A DNA stretch of 20,315 nt from the NCBI GenBank assembly GCA_964499465.1, contig CAZCLJ010000052.1, positions 1 to 20,315 on the forward strand. The letters are read 5' to 3'. Both the position numbers and the translations under genes were made by a program. Source of the stretch: JAAYJM01 sp964499465 (GTDB lineage: Bacteria > Bacteroidota > Ignavibacteria > Kapaibacteriales > UBA2268). The notes beneath the pieces were generated by a model. It did no database searches and was not told the DNA's origin. It saw nothing but the letters and a program-made list of their open reading frames with translations. Shown here one piece after another: positions 1 through 8,624 of the stretch. Position 1 is the first letter of the stretch; each line of letters opens with the position of its first letter.

Positions 1-3000
1 CAAAAGAAGGCATAAAAATGCCACCAACGTTATCTTTTGCCAGAACTAATGATGATGAGATTGAAGCAAGGGCAGCAGTTGGTGCAATGTCATTATCGCG
101 CAGGTATGCAGATAAATTCCAGCCATTATTTAAATTGATTGGTGTTTCTTCTGGAACTAACTTTTGTCCAGTAATTACTAGAACATCTTCATTTAACATA
201 TTAACTAAATACCCATCTGCATAGTTCCAATTTCCAATAGTATTTATATTAAAAGCAGGGTCATACATTTGACCAAAGCCATTTTTAACAATTTTTAGAT
301 TTGAAACAAGGTCAGAAAATACATTTGGAATAGTATCATTTACTGGTTCAATAAAAGATGAAATCATATGCCAGCCGGAATTAAGGGAAATCAATTGAGA
401 TACTGATTCGGTATTAAATGACCATACTTCAGACCAGTCGCTTAATAATCCATCACTATAAACACGAACGCGCCAATAATATGAACTATTATAATCCAAA
501 TTCAATGCAAAATCAGAATTTTGAACAATCTCGTCTGCAATTACTGATTCAAAATTAATGTCGTTAGATATTTGAATTTTATAGCTTAAGTTCGGAGCTA
601 CATCATTCCAATCAAATACTGTTTGGACTTGCACATTATTTTCGCCATTGGCAGGTAACAATAAAGTTGGCGTTGCTGCTATAGTTCTAAATACCCAAGG
701 ATTTGACCAAGTGCTTGTGTTTTCTTCGTCTGAAGAATTAACTCGCCAGTAATATATTGTCATTTCTTCTAATGGGCTTTCACTTGGGATCTGGTATGAA
801 GAACCATCAGTAATTTCCTGTTCAATTACTACTGATGTGAAATCTGGATTGGTTGCAACTTGTAAATTATAAGATGTTGAACCAGTAACTTCTGCCCAAT
901 CAAATAATGGCGTTACGATAAAATTATTTGCATTGTTTAATGGATTTAATAAGCGTGGTGATTGAATTCCTTCTGGTTCAATACCAAAAACCATATTTGG
1001 TCTCATATTGTTTATATTTTTATATTGTGGCTCAGTGCAAACAACATCATTTTGAAATTGAGTATAAGAACAAGCCGAATTGAATGGGGTTTCTGTCCAG
1101 TATGTTGATTCGTTTTGGAAACTACTATTATAGTTATTGAAGCAAATATCAACCAATATATTAGATACTCCATCCCAAATAAAGTTATAATCGAATAGAT
1201 GAGTATTCCAGCCAAGTTGGGGAACATAATCAACAGGTCCATAAACTAAATTCCAACCAGTAAGGTCCCATTGCGATTCATAAGTAAATTCTGTCATTGT
1301 TGTATGCTTCAGCGAAATTGTATAATTTTCTAAAGCAAAGCCAGACCTAAGGACAGCAACATTGAAAGCAACAGAAGTTAAAGTGCCGGCAGAAATGCCA
1401 CTATTAATTAGTTCTTCTGCACGTATTAGATAATGTTGCTTTGCACCAGCATTGGAAGCGCCATAAGGAGCAGGATAATTCCATTCTCCATTGTAGCTGT
1501 TTCCATTTCCTGCAACGAAATTAGAGCCAGTTGTGAATGTTCTTACATCTGACCATTCGCTTTCACTGCAAGAATTAACCATCATAACTCTCCAGTAATA
1601 TTGAGAATTAAAGGCAAATCCACCTGCTAAATAATTTGTTTGAGAAAGGTTTCCTTGATTAATAATAATATTTTCAAAAGTTTCATCTTCTGCTACCTGC
1701 AAATGATAGCCAGAAGCAGCAAAATTGCCAGTCCATTGAAATTCAAATGAAGTTAAATAATTTTCAACATTATTTTCTGGAACAATTAAAGTTGGAACTG
1801 GTAAAGTGTTTCCTTCAGTTATAAAACTAAATGTATTTGACCAAGTGCTGGTTTTTTCACCATTAAATGCATTGACTCGCCAAAAATACATTGTGTTATT
1901 ATCTAAAATTATATCTTCTGGCAACTGTAATTCTGAAGAAGTAAGTTCTGCATTTTGGTAAATAGGTGAGCCAAAATCAGAGCTGGCAGCTAATTGATAT
2001 GTATAACTTATTGCTGTGCTTATATCGGACCAATCGAAAAATGGATTAATTGAATTGCAATTTGAAGCATTTTCAGGTATTAATAATTCTGGAGCAGTAA
2101 AACCAGATAAATCAATACCAAATCTCAAATTTGCTCTTCTATTGCTAGCTCCCCAAGAATTTATATTTTCTGCAGCGCATAAATTAATATTGCCATTTTC
2201 AGAATGGTTACAGGAAAAAAGTCCAGATGTAGGAGAATAATAGACCATAGCATTTTCAGGTCCCGGATTAGTATTGTTGAAACAAACAAAAACTAATATA
2301 TTGGACACTCCATCCCAAACAAATGGGACATCAAAAGTATGCTCATTCCAACCAACTACCGGCACATAATCAACTGGACCATAGACAGTAGTATAACCTT
2401 CTAATGTTGCATCCTGGAAAATATTATTAATCAAAGTATGTTTTAATCTAATTGTAAGTCCTTGAGCAGCAGAATCTGAGTTGTAAGAAGAAACATTAAA
2501 AGCTAATGAAGATAATGGTGCGATAATTCCACCGCCAGCCGTTAATTCATTTGCAGTAATTAAAAATTTTGTAATACAGCTTCCGTCTGCAAGTCTATAT
2601 GGAGAAAGGGTTTCATCTGTCAATGTTTGAGTGCCAATAACAATATGAGAAACAGTAGTAAATGTGAAAACTTCAGACCATTCACTTTCACTGCAACTAT
2701 TTGACATCTTAACTCTCCACCAATACTGTGTATTTGTGTTTAACTCAGCATCGCTGTAAGATGGTTTAGTAATATTAGGCATATCAATTACTATTTCTGA
2801 AAAATCTTCAGTACCTGAAATTTGAAGATAGTAATTTTCAGCACCAACATTAGCAGTCCAAGTCAGTAAAGGAGATAGCATAGCATCAGCAGTATTATTT
2901 GCAGGACTTAAAAGAACAAGTTGAGAAAGTTCACCATCAGTTACAAATGAATATTTTGATGACCACAAGCTATTGCAATCATCTGCTCCGATAGCTCGAA

Positions 3001-6000
3001 CTCTCCAGAAATACTGTGTTTGGTTTTCCAATATAATTGAATCTGGAAGGGTCAATTCTGAAATGTTTAATCCTTCTGTATTGTAAAGAATACTATCAAA
3101 ATCTCTACTTGTTGCTAACTGGAAAGTATAATTCAAAGCATTTTCTACATCATTCCAATTAAAACTTGGTAACAAGACATTACAAACACTTTTATTTGAA
3201 GGAGCAACTAATTCAGGGAAGTCAAGGCATGCAGGAGTATAAGGAATAGACAAAGCTGTTAGTGATAAACCTTGAGGGAACATTCCAATTTGTGTTGCAG
3301 CGCCGGTTTCTGTGTTTATTGTCAATAGATAACCATTATAATTAATATATCCAGCCCAATAGCAAATGTTATTTTCTATATCAAATTCAATATCTTGTTC
3401 TCCTTCAGCGTTAATGCCAGTTGGACCTATAAGAGTAGGTATTCCGGTATATTTATCAATATAGTAAAAGTTGTCATCAGCCGGACAAACTGCATACAAG
3501 TCACCATCAGTAGAGCATCCTAAATTATTCACATCTATATTGCCAACAGGACCAACATTGGTAGCTGTCCCGCTAACAAAATCAATAGTATAAAGCTGAC
3601 AAACACCATTTACTTTAGCAACGCCATACATTGTTTCGGTCTGGACATCAAAACTGATTCCAGTCATTTCGGCTCCAAGATTACCAATAATAGTTCTTTC
3701 TCCAGTAGAAGTATTAAAAGAAAGAAGTTCTTTAGACCATTGGTCTATGCCATACCAAATTCCATTTGCCCAAGTACCGGAATGAATTTGATTCATACTT
3801 TGCTGTTGAGCTAAAAAGAACATATTGCTGGGAGTGCCTAATGAAAATGTTACAGGTCCTGGAAGCAATCCATTTCTATTCGTATTGTTATAGCCATAAA
3901 CAAAAGGAGTATTACCAGTAGTAAATGACCATACTTCCGAATATGGACTTGTTGAACAATCATTTATGGCTTGGAGACGCCAATAGTATTGTGTATTTAA
4001 TGACAGGTTAAAAACAACTGCCTGATTTGTTGTAACATTCAAATCCTGAACAATATTTTCAAATTCTTCATCAGTTGCTATTTGTAACTCATAAGATTTT
4101 GCAAACGAATTAGCTTCCCAAGAGAAATTTAGCGTTGGTGCAGTTTCTGAACTTGAATCAGCTGGAGTAATCAATTCTGGAGCAGACAAATCGCCTTCTG
4201 TAACAAATTGCCAGATTTGTGACCAGTAACTTATATTTGTTCCATCTGTAGCATTTACTCTCCAATAATACTTAGTTAGTTCATTTAAAGCACTGTCAAT
4301 CGGTAGTTGAAAGCTTGCTCCATCTGAAACTGCTTCAAAGATAATTGTGCTAAAATTTTCTTCCAATGCTATTTGTAACGTGTAATTAATTGCATTAGCA
4401 GTTTCTTCCCATTCAATCAAAGGAGTAGTGCTTGCACAAATTGATTTATTTAGTGGTAAAGTCAGTTTCGGTGGATATATATCTAATAAATCTATAGAAA
4501 ATTTCATATTTGGACGATATTGGGAAGTGCTTGCCCACAAAGGTTGGCTGCATAAAGTTGGATTATTATTACCTCTGAAATACATAGTTGACAGATATCC
4601 AGAATTTGTCCAATATGTCGACTCATTACTGGATTTACTACTACTATTATTAAAGCAAATTTCAACAATAATATTAGACATTCCGTCCCAATAGAAAGGT
4701 TCAGTGAATTGATGAATGTTCCAGCCCAGAGTTGGCTGATAGGATTCGCTATAATATACAGAAGTGAAATTTTCCAAATCCCATTGAGTACCAAATTCAT
4801 TGAGATTTGTTTTTTTTATTTTAATTTCATAATCTTCTAATGGCTGGCCTGAATTAAGTACTGCGACATTAAAACTTAATGATTGAATTAGTCCGGAAAC
4901 TCCACCGGCATTATTAATGTCATTAGCTCTAATTAAAAACTGCTGCTTAGCACCATTATAATAATTTCCATAACCGGTTGGAAAACCTGATGTAGTATTA
5001 TAATTAGTGCCAGTTCCAATTTGAATGAAATTGCTGGTAGTAAAAGTTCGCACTTCTGACCAGGGGCTATTGTTGTTAGGATTAAACATTTGGACACGCC
5101 ACCAGTATTGGCGCCCCATTTCTAATCCTTCAGCAACATATTTATTTCTTATAAGTAATGGCTCATCAATAGCTATTTCGGAAAAATTTTCAGTTTGTGA
5201 AACTTGAAAATGATAGTTTGAAGCAGCAATATGTCTTTCCCAAGTAAAAGCAAGGGAAAGAGGAGTTCCTTCTAAATCATTTACAGGAGACAATAATGTT
5301 GGTTGAGGAAAGGTGCCTTGTGTAGTAAAGTTATACTTTTTAGACCATGCACTATATGAACCACTTGCATTTAGTCCTCTGACTCTCCAGTAATATCCTG
5401 ATAATTGCTCAAGTGGTGCAACAGCTTGATAGGATAAAGAAGTAATACCATTAACGTCAATTATCGTTTCACTAAAATTGCTAACAGCAGAAACCTGAAT
5501 ATTGTAAGAAATTGCAGCAGTTTCATCAGTCCATTGGAATAAAGGTAAAACATTAACCTCAAATAATTTATTTGCTGGAGCGACCAAATTTGGTGGAGTG
5601 CTACCAACTTGCATTAAAGAATATGCGAAAAATTTGGTAGGAGTTCCTTGAACAACTCCACCTAAAACTAAATTACCAGCAACGACATCAAGCGAATTAA
5701 ATAAACCACCAGCCAATGCATTAACAACTCCAGAGCCAGCATCTGTCATAACATTATGCCATACTCCTGTTTGTGTTCCGGTAGCAATACTAACTTGAGC
5801 AATACCGTCAGTAGTTCCAAGACAGGATTGACTGTGAACCCAAAGATAAGGACCGCCTTCGCTAACATTATCGTAAGCAGAGCCATAAATTCCCATCATT
5901 TTATGAGAAGAAAAAGGAATAGTATTTGTAATTGCACCAGTTCTGCTAACACAAATTATATCGCTTTGTAAATTTCCACACCAGAATTGGTCTAAATCAG

Positions 6001-6394
6001 AATCATAAGCAATATGCCTAATACGATTATTAGCAACTGGAATAGTTCCTTCTAATGTTTGAGAATTAAAATTCATTTTAAATATTGTGCCAGAAAGTTC
6101 TGTATTAGAACCATAGAAAAATTCGCCATCATAAGCTAAATCCTTGATGCTTGCGGCACCATCAATTGTAAAAGTTTCAATCCAGTTACCATTAAGGTCA
6201 AACTTGGCAAAGTTGCCGGAATTATAAAAAGATGTATAAAGATACATTCCATCAGTTTCTGAACCGGCTTGTCCTTCACCGGCAGATGAAATGTCATAGG
6301 ACCAAAGCATATTCCAATCCTGTGCTGCTGCTTTATTGAAGAAAATAAAAAGCACAAATAAGATTGAAAACGAAAATTTTGATAATAATTTCAT
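1..6394 (-). CDS. Giant modular secreted surface protein, copy A (3' end outside window)
   Basis: Reading from an ATG at 6394 the frame stays open to the window edge: 2131 residues are visible and the C-terminus is missing. Checks at several points (near 4690, 2317, 1177 and 4) all fall in the same frame, so I see no frameshift. Residues 1-24 form a signal peptide ending AAA before QDW. Approximate modules: a propeller-like region 25-260; FN3-like modules at 262, 362, 640, 738, 1055, 1157, 1432, 1528, 1808 and 1907, most carrying a YYWRV or YWWRV strand and a WS..W.F.T ending; jelly-roll-like modules at 454-638, 1249-1430 and 1622-1803; a second propeller-like region at 830-1056; then 'LNSGW' repeats from 1999. 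It is a paralogue of the protein at 8866-15738, with one extra FN3 module. By comparison with B, about 760 bp including the T9SS sorting domain lie left of the window. A surface adhesin or scaffold role is inferred; no catalytic motif was seen. Confidence 0.9.
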   Translation of the reverse strand, partial: MKLLSKFSFSILFVLFIFFNKAAAQDWNMLWSYDISSAGEGQAGSETDGMYLYTSFYNSGNFAKFDLNGNWIETFTIDGAASIKDLAYDGEFFYGSNTELSGTIFKMNFNSQTLEGTIPVANNRIRHIAYDSDLDQFWCGNLQSDIICVSRTGAITNTIPFSSHKMMGIYGSAYDNVSEGGPYLWVHSQSCLGTTDGIAQVSIATGTQTGVWHNVMTDAGSGVVNALAGGLFNSLDVVAGNLVLGGVVQGTPTKFFAYSLMQVGSTPPNLVAPANKLFEVNVLPLFQWTDETAAISYNIQVSAVSNFSETIIDVNGITSLSYQAVAPLEQLSGYYWRVRGLNASGSYSAWSKKYNFTTQGTFPQPTLLSPVNDLEGTPLSLAFTWERHIAASNYHFQVSQTENFSEIAIDEPLLIRNKYVAEGLEMGRQYWWRVQMFNPNNNSPWSEVRTFTTSNFIQIGTGTNYNTTSGFPTGYGNYYNGAKQQFLIRANDINNAGGVSGLIQSLSFNVAVLNSGQPLEDYEIKIKKTNLNEFGTQWDLENFTSVYYSESYQPTLGWNIHQFTEPFYWDGMSNIIVEICFNNSSSKSSNESTYWTNSGYLSTMYFRGNNNPTLCSQPLWASTSQYRPNMKFSIDLLDIYPPKLTLPLNKSICASTTPLIEWEETANAINYTLQIALEENFSTIIFEAVSDGASFQLPIDSALNELTKYYWRVNATDGTNISYWSQIWQFVTEGDLSAPELITPADSSSETAPTLNFSWEANSFAKSYELQIATDEEFENIVQDLNVTTNQAVVFNLSLNTQYYWRLQAINDCSTSPYSEVWSFTTGNTPFVYGYNNTNRNGLLPGPVTFSLGTPSNMFFLAQQQSMNQIHSGTWANGIWYGIDQWSKELLSFNTSTGERTIIGNLGAEMTGISFDVQTETMYGVAKVNGVCQLYTIDFVSGTATNVGPVGNIDVNNLGCSTDGDLYAVCPADDNFYYIDKYTGIPTLIGPTGINAEGEQDIEFDIENNICYWAGYINYNGYLLTINTETGAATQIGMFPQGLSLTALSIPYTPACLDFPELVAPSNKSVCNVLLPSFNWNDVENALNYTFQLATSRDFDSILYNTEGLNISELTLPDSIILENQTQYFWRVRAIGADDCNSLWSSKYSFVTDGELSQLVLLSPANNTADAMLSPLLTWTANVGAENYYLQISGTEDFSEIVIDMPNITKPSYSDAELNTNTQYWWRVKMSNSCSESEWSEVFTFTTVSHIVIGTQTLTDETLSPYRLADGSCITKFLITANELTAGGGIIAPLSSLAFNVSSYNSDSAAQGLTIRLKHTLINNIFQDATLEGYTTVYGPVDYVPVVGWNEHTFDVPFVWDGVSNILVFVCFNNTNPGPENAMVYYSPTSGLFSCNHSENGNINLCAAENINSWGASNRRANLRFGIDLSGFTAPELLIPENASNCNSINPFFDWSDISTAISYTYQLAASSDFGSPIYQNAELTSSELQLPEDIILDNNTMYFWRVNAFNGEKTSTWSNTFSFITEGNTLPVPTLIVPENNVENYLTSFEFQWTGNFAASGYHLQVAEDETFENIIINQGNLSQTNYLAGGFAFNSQYYWRVMMVNSCSESEWSDVRTFTTGSNFVAGNGNSYNGEWNYPAPYGASNAGAKQHYLIRAEELINSGISAGTLTSVAFNVAVLRSGFALENYTISLKHTTMTEFTYESQWDLTGWNLVYGPVDYVPQLGWNTHLFDYNFIWDGVSNILVDICFNNYNSSFQNESTYWTETPFNSACSYTQFQNDVVCTEPQYKNINNMRPNMVFGIEPEGIQSPRLLNPLNNANNFIVTPLFDWAEVTGSTSYNLQVATNPDFTSVVIEQEITDGSSYQIPSESPLEEMTIYYWRVNSSDEENTSTWSNPWVFRTIAATPTLLLPANGENNVQVQTVFDWNDVAPNLSYKIQISNDINFESVIADEIVQNSDFALNLDYNSSYYWRVRVYSDGLLSDWSEVWSFNTESVSQLISLNSGWHMISSFIEPVNDTIPNVFSDLVSNLKIVKNGFGQMYDPAFNINTIGNWNYADGYLVNMLNEDVLVITGQKLVPEETPINLNNGWNLSAYLRDNDIAPTAALASISSSLVLAKDNVGGIFMPSF

Positions 6395-6400
6395 TTAGAA

Positions 6401-6405
6401 CTCCT
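6401..6405 (-). promoter_or_regulatory. Shine-Dalgarno motif of giant gene A
   Basis: AGGAG on the minus strand lies 6 nt before the ATG at 6394. It supports this start together with the signal peptide that follows. Such motifs are not seen before the plus-strand genes of this window, which have A- and T-rich leaders. Confidence 0.6.
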
Positions 6406-6505
6406 AAAAAATATGTTAAACGATGAATTATCTTGTAATTTATTATTTTACTATTATATACTTTTATGTGTCATTTTTCGCTCCGCTACCAATGACATCA
6501 TTTCT

Positions 6506-6682
6506 TGTCATTCTGACGGATGTCAGAATCCATCTTGATTTTCTCTCTAATGAAAATGGACAAAGGAATATTTTTGTCATTAGTCACTGGTCATTAGTTG
6601 TTAGTAAAAATACTAATGACAAATAACAAATGACCTATAAAAACTATTTTTAAGATGGATTCTGACATACGTCAGAATGACA
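6506..6682. mobile_element. MITE-like element with 31-bp terminal inverted repeats
   Basis: The arms are 6506-6536 and 6652-6682. They are inverted copies of 31 bp with a single mismatch, starting TGTCATTCTGACG and ending AGAATCCATCTT. Each arm has an inner palindrome (TCTGAC..GTCAGA). The 115-bp interior carries no gene and includes a heptamer inverted repeat at 6576-6638. No clear target-site duplication is visible at the ends. The short size, long terminal inverted repeats and lack of coding capacity fit a non-autonomous element, but it could also be a REP/BIME-type palindromic repeat. Confidence 0.65.
6576..6638. repeat. Heptamer inverted repeat, 9 units
   Basis: Nine 7-bp units in continuous phase: GTCATTA, GTCACTG, GTCATTA, GTTGTTA, then GTAAAAA as the turn, then TACTAAT, GACAAAT, AACAAAT, GACCTAT. 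The left units are roughly the complement of the right units, giving an imperfect hairpin. It belongs to the same class as the longer arrays at 8625 and 17594. Confidence 0.6.
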
Positions 6683-6705
6683 TTTTAATTATATCATCTC
6701 TATTT

Positions 6706-6743
6706 AAACAAAGGCCTTTCTTTATAAGGGGGTTCAGAATGAC
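6706..6743. repeat. 38-bp repeat shared with 17750-17787
   Basis: Both copies follow the pattern AAAyAAAGGyCTT..CTTT....GGGGGTT..AATGAC. This copy contains the palindrome AAAGGCCTTT at 6710-6719 and ends in TCAGAATGAC, the reverse complement of the word that begins the arms of the neighbouring MITE-like element. Confidence 0.5.
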
Positions 6744-6907
6744 CGACAAATGTAAAGGTGTCATTTGTAATCCCCTAATAATGCAAGTGCTTCATTTAAA
6801 CTGCGAAATAAAAACCTACGGAGGTCTGAGAATTCTGAAAATAAAAAATACATTTAATCTGACTTTGAAAAATACTTAATAATATTTCACTTAATTTTGT
6901 TAATAAT

Positions 6908-6961
6908 AATATTTTATTTAAATTTAGAATAAAATATTTACTTTTTTCAAATTTGAAAAAA
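6908..6961. promoter_or_regulatory. Two AT-rich inverted repeats upstream of helical protein A
   Basis: A perfect 11-bp inverted repeat (AATATTTTATT at 6908-6918, complement at 6928-6938) is followed by a perfect 20-bp palindrome centred on CAAATTTG (6942-6961). They lie 100-150 bp before the start codon at 7061. They could be operator sites or structured leader DNA. The base composition is so AT-rich that chance is a real alternative. Confidence 0.3.
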
Positions 6962-7060
6962 AATACTATTTTTAAAAAGGAAAATAATTTTGTAAATTGC
7001 TTGAATTAGATTTATTTATATGTATATATTACAATCACTTAAATAAAAATTTTTCTTTTT

Positions 7061-8524
7061 ATGGACAATTCAGTAAAAAAATTAATTTTAAATTTATCGA
7101 AGGCAGAGAAGGAATATTTTGCTAAATATTTAAAAATCAATACTATTTCATCAGCAATTAATTTAATTGATATTTATTATCAATTAGAAAATACTGGAAA
7201 TATTGACCTTGAAAAATTAAAAAAGGAATATGGTGAAAAGGATTTCAGCAAAAAAATCTCTTTAGGAAAAGAAAAACTACTTGAAACAATATTATTGAGT
7301 TTACTTGACAAAAATTTAGACAGTGGCATTTCATGGAGAATTATTAAAGATTTGCTTTTTGTTAAATTGTTATTAAAAAAGAATTTAACAGAAAAAGCAG
7401 AAAAATTTATAAAAAGAGCTAAACAGAATGCATACCGTTATGAAGAGTTTAATTTACTTTTAAATATTATTTCAATTGAAGAATCAATGTATTTTAATGA
7501 TTGTTTTACTATTAATTATAACAAATTAAAAGAACTTAATGAAGAACGAAAAAGTATTATTGAAATTATTGAGAACATTAATTATTTATTAACATTAAAA
7601 GCTGAATTACAGGAATTTCAATTTAATCAAAATACATTTTCATCTAATTTGAAAAATTTTAAAAAAATATATGGACACGAACCTTTCTTTCCTGAAGAGC
7701 AAGTGAAAAGTAAAAAAGCCAAGAGCATTTGGTTCTATAATACTTATGCTTGTTATTATATTCAACACGATTATGAACTTGCATTAAAAACAACTAAATT
7801 GAGATATGATTTTTATAAACAAAACCCAGAATTTTTCTCAAGAAATGAAATTATGCAATTATTCAGTAATTTTTTATATTTATCTGGTTTGACAAAAAAC
7901 AAAAATGTTTTTGAGAAAAAAATGATTGAATTTTTATCCTTAAAAAATCAAACAAAGGAAGAACATAAATATATAAAAGAAGTATTTTTTTCGAGAACAT
8001 TAGAACTATATTATAGATTATCTTTATTCAATGAAGGAAATGTATTAGCTGAAAAAGCTGAGCTTTTTATTGAAAAAAATATTATAAATACCGACCCATT
8101 CCATAAAAGGTATTTGCATTTGCTTATTGTCAGAGCTTACATTGACAATAAAAATTTTGAAACTGCATTAAACTCTTTAAATAAACATTACAAAACAATT
8201 GGCTACGAATATAACAGTTCAATTTTCAAATTATTCGAGTTTATAACATATTATAAATTAAGTAATTATAATAGTTTAATCTGTTCTTTAGATTCTTGGA
8301 CTAAAACTATACGCAGTAAAAGAAAACAATTCCCTATTGAAAAAGTACTTATAAGATTTTTCCGTTTAGCTTGCAATAAAGCTACTGTTCAGGAAAAGAA
8401 AAAGTTAATTTTAAACACTATTATTCAGTTGAAAGAAATTGAAAAAACAAATTTAAAATTCTACTTGAATCATATTTTTGATTTTACAAAATGGTTCGAA
8501 AGAGAATTGGAAGAGATGAAATAA
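7061..8524 (+). CDS. Alpha-helical TPR-like protein of unknown function, copy A
   Basis: 487 residues with no signal peptide or membrane segment, so probably cytoplasmic. The whole chain reads as amphipathic helices rich in Lys, Glu, Leu and Phe, like a TPR or other helical solenoid. The N-terminus (LSKAEKEYF at about residues 13-21) resembles an uncharacterised Bacteroidota family that begins with LSKSEKRYF; this is recollection, not a search. Landmarks shared with the paralogue at 16135 are KIYGH.PF.PEE near 203-213, SLKNQTKEE near 294, a basic block KRKQFPIEKVLIRFFR at 420-435, and a C-terminal WFxRELEEM. No helix-turn-helix, ATPase or nuclease motif is visible. The gene diverges from giant gene A, and the same pair is repeated downstream. 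The start is the first ATG after an AT-rich leader without a Shine-Dalgarno motif. A role in control or export of the giant protein is inference only. Confidence 0.85.
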   Translation: MDNSVKKLILNLSKAEKEYFAKYLKINTISSAINLIDIYYQLENTGNIDLEKLKKEYGEKDFSKKISLGKEKLLETILLSLLDKNLDSGISWRIIKDLLFVKLLLKKNLTEKAEKFIKRAKQNAYRYEEFNLLLNIISIEESMYFNDCFTINYNKLKELNEERKSIIEIIENINYLLTLKAELQEFQFNQNTFSSNLKNFKKIYGHEPFFPEEQVKSKKAKSIWFYNTYACYYIQHDYELALKTTKLRYDFYKQNPEFFSRNEIMQLFSNFLYLSGLTKNKNVFEKKMIEFLSLKNQTKEEHKYIKEVFFSRTLELYYRLSLFNEGNVLAEKAELFIEKNIINTDPFHKRYLHLLIVRAYIDNKNFETALNSLNKHYKTIGYEYNSSIFKLFEFITYYKLSNYNSLICSLDSWTKTIRSKRKQFPIEKVLIRFFRLACNKATVQEKKKLILNTIIQLKEIEKTNLKFYLNHIFDFTKWFERELEEMK

Positions 8525-8559
8525 AAAAAGTCCAACACTTTCTTAAGTGCTGGACTTTT
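8525..8559 (+). terminator. Rho-independent terminator after helical protein A
   Basis: The stem GTCCAACACTT (8530-8540) pairs with AAGTGCTGGAC (8545-8555) across a TCTT loop with one mismatch. It is flanked by an A-run and TTTT, and starts directly after the stop codon at 8524. The A and T flanks could let it work in both directions. Confidence 0.75.
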
Positions 8560-8624
8560 CAACAGCTACGGAGGTCTTACCGATAGCCATTTACCCACAA
8601 TTAGATTGTTTTATCTTCTTCATA

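Larger units (their letters stand above)
6395..7060. other. Divergent intergenic region between giant gene A and helical protein A
   Basis: These 666 bp hold no credible gene. From left to right: the leader of the giant gene, a MITE-like element (6506-6682), a short repeat shared with 17750-17787 (6706-6743), a 12-mer CTACGGAGGTCT (6816-6827) that recurs at 8566, and two AT-rich inverted repeats (6908-6961) close to the start of the plus-strand gene. Promoters for both genes must lie here, but I could not match a convincing Bacteroidota -33/-7 pair. The equivalent region in copy B is 396 bp, so much of the extra length here is the inserted element. Confidence 0.7.

Noticed and set aside
1..6394. 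Copy A of the giant gene as a pseudogene
   Set aside because: The frame is open and consistent from the ATG at 6394 to the window edge, and all modules align with copy B. Only the window boundary truncates it.
6423..6879. Two short plus-strand open frames (67 and 74 codons)
   Set aside because: They cover the MITE-like element and its inverted repeats. The translations have no recognisable domain or plausible start signal.
7061..8524. Helical protein as a DNA-binding transcription regulator
   Set aside because: The divergent position suggests it, but I could find no helix-turn-helix or other DNA-binding motif. The basic block near residue 420 is not enough.
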